NCBI GenBank assembly: GCA_965153355.1
Contig: OZ231126.1
Span: forward strand, 37,262,001 to 37,326,000
Length of the DNA stretch: 64,000 nt
Direction: 5' to 3'
Origin: Flaccisagitta enflata
Lineage: Eukaryota; Chaetognatha; Sagittoidea; Aphragmophora
Shown here one piece after another: positions 60,019 to 64,000 of this stretch. The stretch's first letter is position 1. Each line of letters begins with the position of its first letter. The notes under the pieces were generated by a model. It searched no databases. It worked only from the letters and a program-made list of their open reading frames with translations, and was not told the origin of the DNA. The position numbers were made by a program, and so were the translations under genes.

Positions 60019-60973
60019 CTAATCAACCGGTTTTATGCCGGATAAGGTGAATTGCGTCGAAAACTTCCAGGTCTCCGATTGGTTCAAGTGAGAGATCGTC
60101 GAGGAACGTACGTCGTACACGTATACGAGTCTATATTGGGTGTTGGCCAGATACTGCTAAAGGAAAAAGAGATTCCTTACCTTCCGTGCCCCTTCGTCAT
60201 TTCGCATGCGGTCATCGCGACTCCGCGATTATGGTTTTTTTTACTCAACAATTTTTGGTCGCACGCACGCGACGCTATAACACACAATGTGGTTGGTCCA
60301 TCACTAAGTCCATCGATCACAAAGTTCCTTTTAGCCCTTATCGCAAACAATGGTTGACAATAACATAAGTAACCGATGAAATTGTAGGACCGATTCCCAG
60401 TCTGAAAATGAGCGAGACAAAGCGAAAAGGGAAAGGCCACTCAGCGGAGGATCTAGCGCAGCAATTTTTTCCAGCATTAAGTGTGATCTTAGAGTGAGCC
60501 CGCGAGCCCGATGCTCTGTCAAGAAAACCACTAAAACCAGGCCTGAGTGTGATATCATATTTTTGCAATAAAATCGGGGAAAAAAGTCGATGTCGATGTA
60601 TGACCTCTTGACATATTGCAGAGAAAGAACTGTATCGTCAGTGGTCAGTGGTTTTGTTCTGTGCTTGACTGTTTTTGGTTGCTTGTACAATAAATGTTTT
60701 TCTATCTTTCTTCTTTCAGAAACTGCTGCTTGTGTCTCTCCTCTTCCACGACCGAAAGAGAGAAACTTGACTCGTCAAATCAGAATATTACGACTTTACA
60801 AAAAGATGGAATTCGGTTAAACCGTGTTGCGACATATGGGCGAGATGGTTACTGACCCCTATGAAACCAAGCCACATCCATTCTTCATCACATGAAAGTC
60901 GATACTCCTTTTCTTCGCTCTTCCTAACTTCTCGCCACACTGTTTCAACATCCAAACTACTAAGTTCCACGGC
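60019..60973 (-). CDS. Two exons of an unknown minus-strand gene
   Basis: Exon 60973-60857 (117 nt, CTTTTTTAG acceptor, GTCAGT donor) reads LDVETVWREVRKSEEKEYRL, then SCDEEWMWLGFIG. Exon 60156-60019 reads QYLANTQYRLVYVYDVRSST and ISHLNQSETWKFSTQF, then SGIKPVD and TAG. The join is in phase 0. The second acceptor is a tandem TAGCAG, so one residue (Gln) may be optional. The alternation of aromatic and polar residues suggests beta-strands. It could be the 3' end of one gene, or it could join the exons at 56605-54423 through a weak donor (CCG|GTTGAT) near the stop. The upstream part must lie beyond 60975, that is across the helicase ORF. Family not recognised. Confidence 0.45.
60255..60300 (+). 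repeat. Possible hairpin-element remnant
   Basis: TTTTTGGTCGCACGCACGCG, ACGCTATAACAC resembles the start of family B. Nothing downstream confirms it. Confidence 0.3.
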
Positions 60974-61127
60974 CTAAAAAAGAGTGAGGAAAATCGCTGC
61001 TCGATAAAATAAGAAATATATACTCCCTCAAACCTCCATTTTTAAGATCAACAAAAAACTTTTTTTTTCCAAAGACTAGATCCTCAAAAAAAGGAGATCT
61101 CTCAGTCTCGACCAAATCTTATTCAAA

Positions 61128-63905
61128 ATGGGGGATACAAACTGTTTATTTCGGATTAAGGATTTTCGAAATAGGGGTGAACTTCGCGAGTTTAAAAACA
61201 AACAAACTTTCGTCGCTGAGCTCGAGCGACTCATCACAGCGAACACCGACGGATCTTCTCCTACTGTCACCAAGTACTCCATCTACGAATCAAAACTGGG
61301 GCTCGTTCCGGCTCCGTTGATGCACGTAAAAAAGATGCCAAAGGGAATGAAATTGCGCCATGAGTACGTCAGCTTCGAAGTCACGGTTCACAACGACCCC
61401 ATTTGTTTCGTTTCTATGGACAAGGGTACAAGTGGTATTTTAACCCAAATAAGCTGCAGCGAAAGTAGGATCGCCGAATGGTGCATGAACAAAAAAATGA
61501 CTGCGCCAGAGAAGAGAAACAGATTAGGTCTTTTGAAGAAAGTCGACATGACAAACATTCGTTTCCTCACAAAAAATCAGCCGCCAACTGTCACGGAATT
61601 CCTGAGCGAATTTCTCCTGGCCGACAAGGATAACGTAGATATCACGCCAAATTATGACTTGATCACGAGTAACTGCCAACTGTTCGCCCACGACGTTACC
61701 GGAAGGATCGACCACATCGCAAAATCAAGAGAGATCCGGTTTTGTCTGCCCGGATTGGGTGGAGAGCGAGTCACAATCGATGATCCTTCGATTCCCACGC
61801 ACTTGCAGAAGATGTATCCGAGTCTCATAAAAGGCGCGCTCGTGGAAATGCCAGAGACAAGCGAAAAATTCATGCTGGTCAACGATGAAGTGAACGCGCG
61901 TTCGGAATCAATCGCGCAACCGGAAATAGACTTCTTGCAGTGGAAGCAGAGAGTGTACGGTTTTGTGAAGAGCTGGTTAGAGAGACGCCGAGACCAAAGT
62001 AACGGATGGCAGGTTATTTTCTCAAATTTGACCGGAGAAAGAGTCGAAAAAGCCCTAGACTCTTCACAAATGGTCAGAAGGGATGTAAGGACACTTGCGT
62101 CGGCTGAGACACCGGATTCCTACACCACAACTATCAAGGAATTTTGGAGAGAAGCCTTTGACATCTTAATCATAGCGCCGTCCGTTGGTTACACTATCAT
62201 CCGGCTTGAAGATGAAGAACCTATGGAAGTCAACGATGGAGCAATGCACGATCAGGCTGACATGCTCGCTGAACTCGGTGATATCGATGTCTCTGAGATA
62301 GCCCAGGAAACATTCTGGATGAGCAATTCGAGCGATGATGCGGAAAAACGAGTGGACGAGTTTCTCAATTCACGTGCATCTGCCAAAAAGATCAACCATA
62401 TTCAAGCCATTTCCAAACTGATTCTACTCAATCGCCTGGAGGAGGACATTGTCTTGCTCCATAACAAATTTGAAGAACAGATTTGGGGAAACGCCGCCAT
62501 GTTTACAGAGGAGCAATACACTGTCATCTCACGAGCCCAGCAGGCATTTCGAGAAGGAAAACCAACTCACATGCTCGTTAAGGGGCCACCGGGCGCCGGG
62601 AAAACTCTCGTATTGATGAAGCACGCTCGTGACTTTGTGAGCATTGTCAGAGATGAAAGGAAAAAGGTCTTCATATCCATTGAACCAAAATATACAATGT
62701 TGATCAACCATCTCAAGAGTGTCGTAGTGAAGGATGAACAGATGCGTGGGAGGGTGATTCTCGCAGATGCCGAGAGCATTGAAAAGTACAAAGGAGATAA
62801 ATCGAATATCGCCTTGATCCTCGTCGACGAAGCCGATTTAATAAGGATCACACAGTTCTACAAAACCATTTTGCCGCATCAGAGCGCGATTGTGTTCTCT
62901 TCAAACTTGTTATTCTCATTGGAAGACCTTTCTCAGTCAATGCACGATGAAGTCAGGGATGAATTCAGGTGGCAGGAGTTTGCGCTTTCTGTTTCGTTAC
63001 GCGCGACGAAAAAAGTTTCTGAATTTGTCGCTGGATTTCAAAAAGTCAGTGACAGTGGCAGGTTTCAATTGGAAGTCCTATCGGGAGTCGCTGTCGACGG
63101 CACAGACGTAGAGAGGATTCAAGTCACGGAGCCCTGGGGTAAGGATCAAAAGTTCTTGACAGAGACCGTGGAACAACTGAAGAAACTAAACCGCAAGTTT
63201 GTTCCCTCTGAACAACCCACTGAAAAACCATCGCCAGATACCGCGGAAGTGGTTTTGATTTTGGTGCGTGGGCATCACATCTTCAAGGAAGCGATTAAAG
63301 CAAAATTAAAGGAAGAAGGAGTTGGAGAAAAGTTCGCTTTTGCGGAGGACGCAGAAGTTTCAGACAGCATCCTTGGCTGTCAGTGGCCAGCAGTCGCCAT
63401 CGTCGTTGATGGCAGTTCCTATGTGATAAATCGTAGGTGGAAATCATTACTCAACGTCTTGACTCGCGCTACGTCCCACGTCATCCTCATTTACCACAAA
63501 TCTGACAAGACAATGCCGGTTACTCCCCAAATCAACTCCTTCAGGCTAGTTAGAACCAACAAGAAAGACTTGGAGGCACATCTAAAGAGCCTCGCAAAGA
63601 AGTCTTCGCCACGAATTCTAATCGACGACAGAGCCGGAGAGGTAAAACCAGAAACCAGACAGGAATTGAAGTCAACTTGCGACTTTACCAAGTTCGATCA
63701 AAACGTAAATGAGGAACTCGAAAATGTTTCGCTAGTGGTGAAAATAGTGGATTTTATGAGTAGCGGTGGCCTGTCGACGGCGCTCGTTGCCAAAGTTCCT
63801 GTGGTCGAATTCATCGTCGGAACCGGATTCGGAGCACCCGGAGTCCAAGATTTTTACAATCTTCTAGATTCGTGCAGTGCAACGAAGACAAAATTTGATG
63901 AGTAA
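61128..63905 (+). CDS. SF1-type helicase with possible N-terminal papain-like domain
   Basis: A single uninterrupted ORF of 925 codons; the first ATG has a good context (CAAAATGGG). The C-terminal half is an SF1-like (UvrD/Pif1/DUF2075-type) ATPase: Walker A KGPPGAGKT at residues 485-493, Walker B ILVDEAD at 564-570, and the motif VI-like VLTRATSHVILIY at 777-789. An acidic linker lies near 375-410. The N-terminal 200 residues contain RHEYVSFEV (His78) and ITSNCQLFAHDV (Cys183). The order His then Asn-Cys-x-x-Phe resembles permuted papain-fold domains (LRAT, PPPDE), but this is a motif-level guess. There are no introns, unlike every neighbour, which suggests a retrogene, viral or transposon origin, or lateral entry. 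Substrate and pathway are unknown. Confidence 0.8.
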   Translation: MGDTNCLFRIKDFRNRGELREFKNKQTFVAELERLITANTDGSSPTVTKYSIYESKLGLVPAPLMHVKKMPKGMKLRHEYVSFEVTVHNDPICFVSMDKGTSGILTQISCSESRIAEWCMNKKMTAPEKRNRLGLLKKVDMTNIRFLTKNQPPTVTEFLSEFLLADKDNVDITPNYDLITSNCQLFAHDVTGRIDHIAKSREIRFCLPGLGGERVTIDDPSIPTHLQKMYPSLIKGALVEMPETSEKFMLVNDEVNARSESIAQPEIDFLQWKQRVYGFVKSWLERRRDQSNGWQVIFSNLTGERVEKALDSSQMVRRDVRTLASAETPDSYTTTIKEFWREAFDILIIAPSVGYTIIRLEDEEPMEVNDGAMHDQADMLAELGDIDVSEIAQETFWMSNSSDDAEKRVDEFLNSRASAKKINHIQAISKLILLNRLEEDIVLLHNKFEEQIWGNAAMFTEEQYTVISRAQQAFREGKPTHMLVKGPPGAGKTLVLMKHARDFVSIVRDERKKVFISIEPKYTMLINHLKSVVVKDEQMRGRVILADAESIEKYKGDKSNIALILVDEADLIRITQFYKTILPHQSAIVFSSNLLFSLEDLSQSMHDEVRDEFRWQEFALSVSLRATKKVSEFVAGFQKVSDSGRFQLEVLSGVAVDGTDVERIQVTEPWGKDQKFLTETVEQLKKLNRKFVPSEQPTEKPSPDTAEVVLILVRGHHIFKEAIKAKLKEEGVGEKFAFAEDAEVSDSILGCQWPAVAIVVDGSSYVINRRWKSLLNVLTRATSHVILIYHKSDKTMPVTPQINSFRLVRTNKKDLEAHLKSLAKKSSPRILIDDRAGEVKPETRQELKSTCDFTKFDQNVNEELENVSLVVKIVDFMSSGGLSTALVAKVPVVEFIVGTGFGAPGVQDFYNLLDSCSATKTKFDE

Positions 63906-64000
63906 ACATAATCTTTGAACAATTTCTAATATAGTCAACTGATGATATTTCTGAACTATGAATAAGTTTATTCATTCTTATTGATGATATTTTTTCACTC
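63906..64000. other. 3' flank of the helicase ORF
   Basis: AT-rich. No canonical AATAAA before the window edge; TGAATAAG near 63959 is the nearest. Confidence 0.4.

Overview
The window is a piece of a metazoan nuclear genome, most likely a marine invertebrate. Genes are split into small exons with GT-AG borders. The domains found are animal extracellular modules (SRCR, laminin G, Kunitz, a discoidin-like domain). Microsatellites, minisatellites, hairpin-ended interspersed repeats and a broken Helitron/Helentron fill most of the sequence. I cannot name the species. No rRNA, tRNA, CRISPR array or bacterial-type operon was seen.

Layout. (1) 1-5.8 kb: a CTCCCG-rich minisatellite, repeat elements, and an inverted G-rich partner minisatellite at 5.28-5.64 kb. 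(2) 6.6-16.7 kb: a minus-strand gene of small exons that join in frame and encode a Ser/Gly-rich, apparently disordered protein. Two of its 3' splice-site regions are tandemly duplicated. (3) 17-23.8 kb: apparently gene-free, with two very long inverted repeats and several microsatellites. (4) 23.97-49.84 kb: one plus-strand gene, the best-supported multi-exon gene here. It reads signal peptide, SRCR, LamG, Kunitz, then a second LamG that is split by a discoidin-like exon. The two LamG modules use exons of matching length (113, 84 and 91 nt), so they are a tandem genomic duplication. The last visible exon runs into a repeat element. (5) 49.87-53.2 kb: a minus-strand Helitron/Helentron Rep-helicase pseudogene, frameshifted and cut off just after Walker A. 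(6) 54.4-56.6 kb: three in-phase exons of a minus-strand gene, with two further minus-strand exons at 60.0-61.0 kb. (7) 61.13-63.91 kb: an uninterrupted 925-codon plus-strand ORF for an SF1-type helicase with an N-terminal region that may be a permuted papain-like (LRAT/PPPDE-type) domain.

Two themes deserve follow-up. First, a large family of interspersed elements ends in a short hairpin whose stem sequence changes on both arms together (GTTGCG/CGCAAC, GTCGCG/CGCGAC, GATGCG/CGCATC, GGTGC/GCACC). Members carry different tandem-repeat cargo, which resembles Helentron-associated non-autonomous elements, and a Helentron-like pseudogene directly abuts one copy. Second, at four places short tandem duplications straddle an intron-exon border, creating arrays of potential competing splice sites.

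All exon models come from reading splice signals and phase by eye. Domain calls rest on motif recognition; no search was run.
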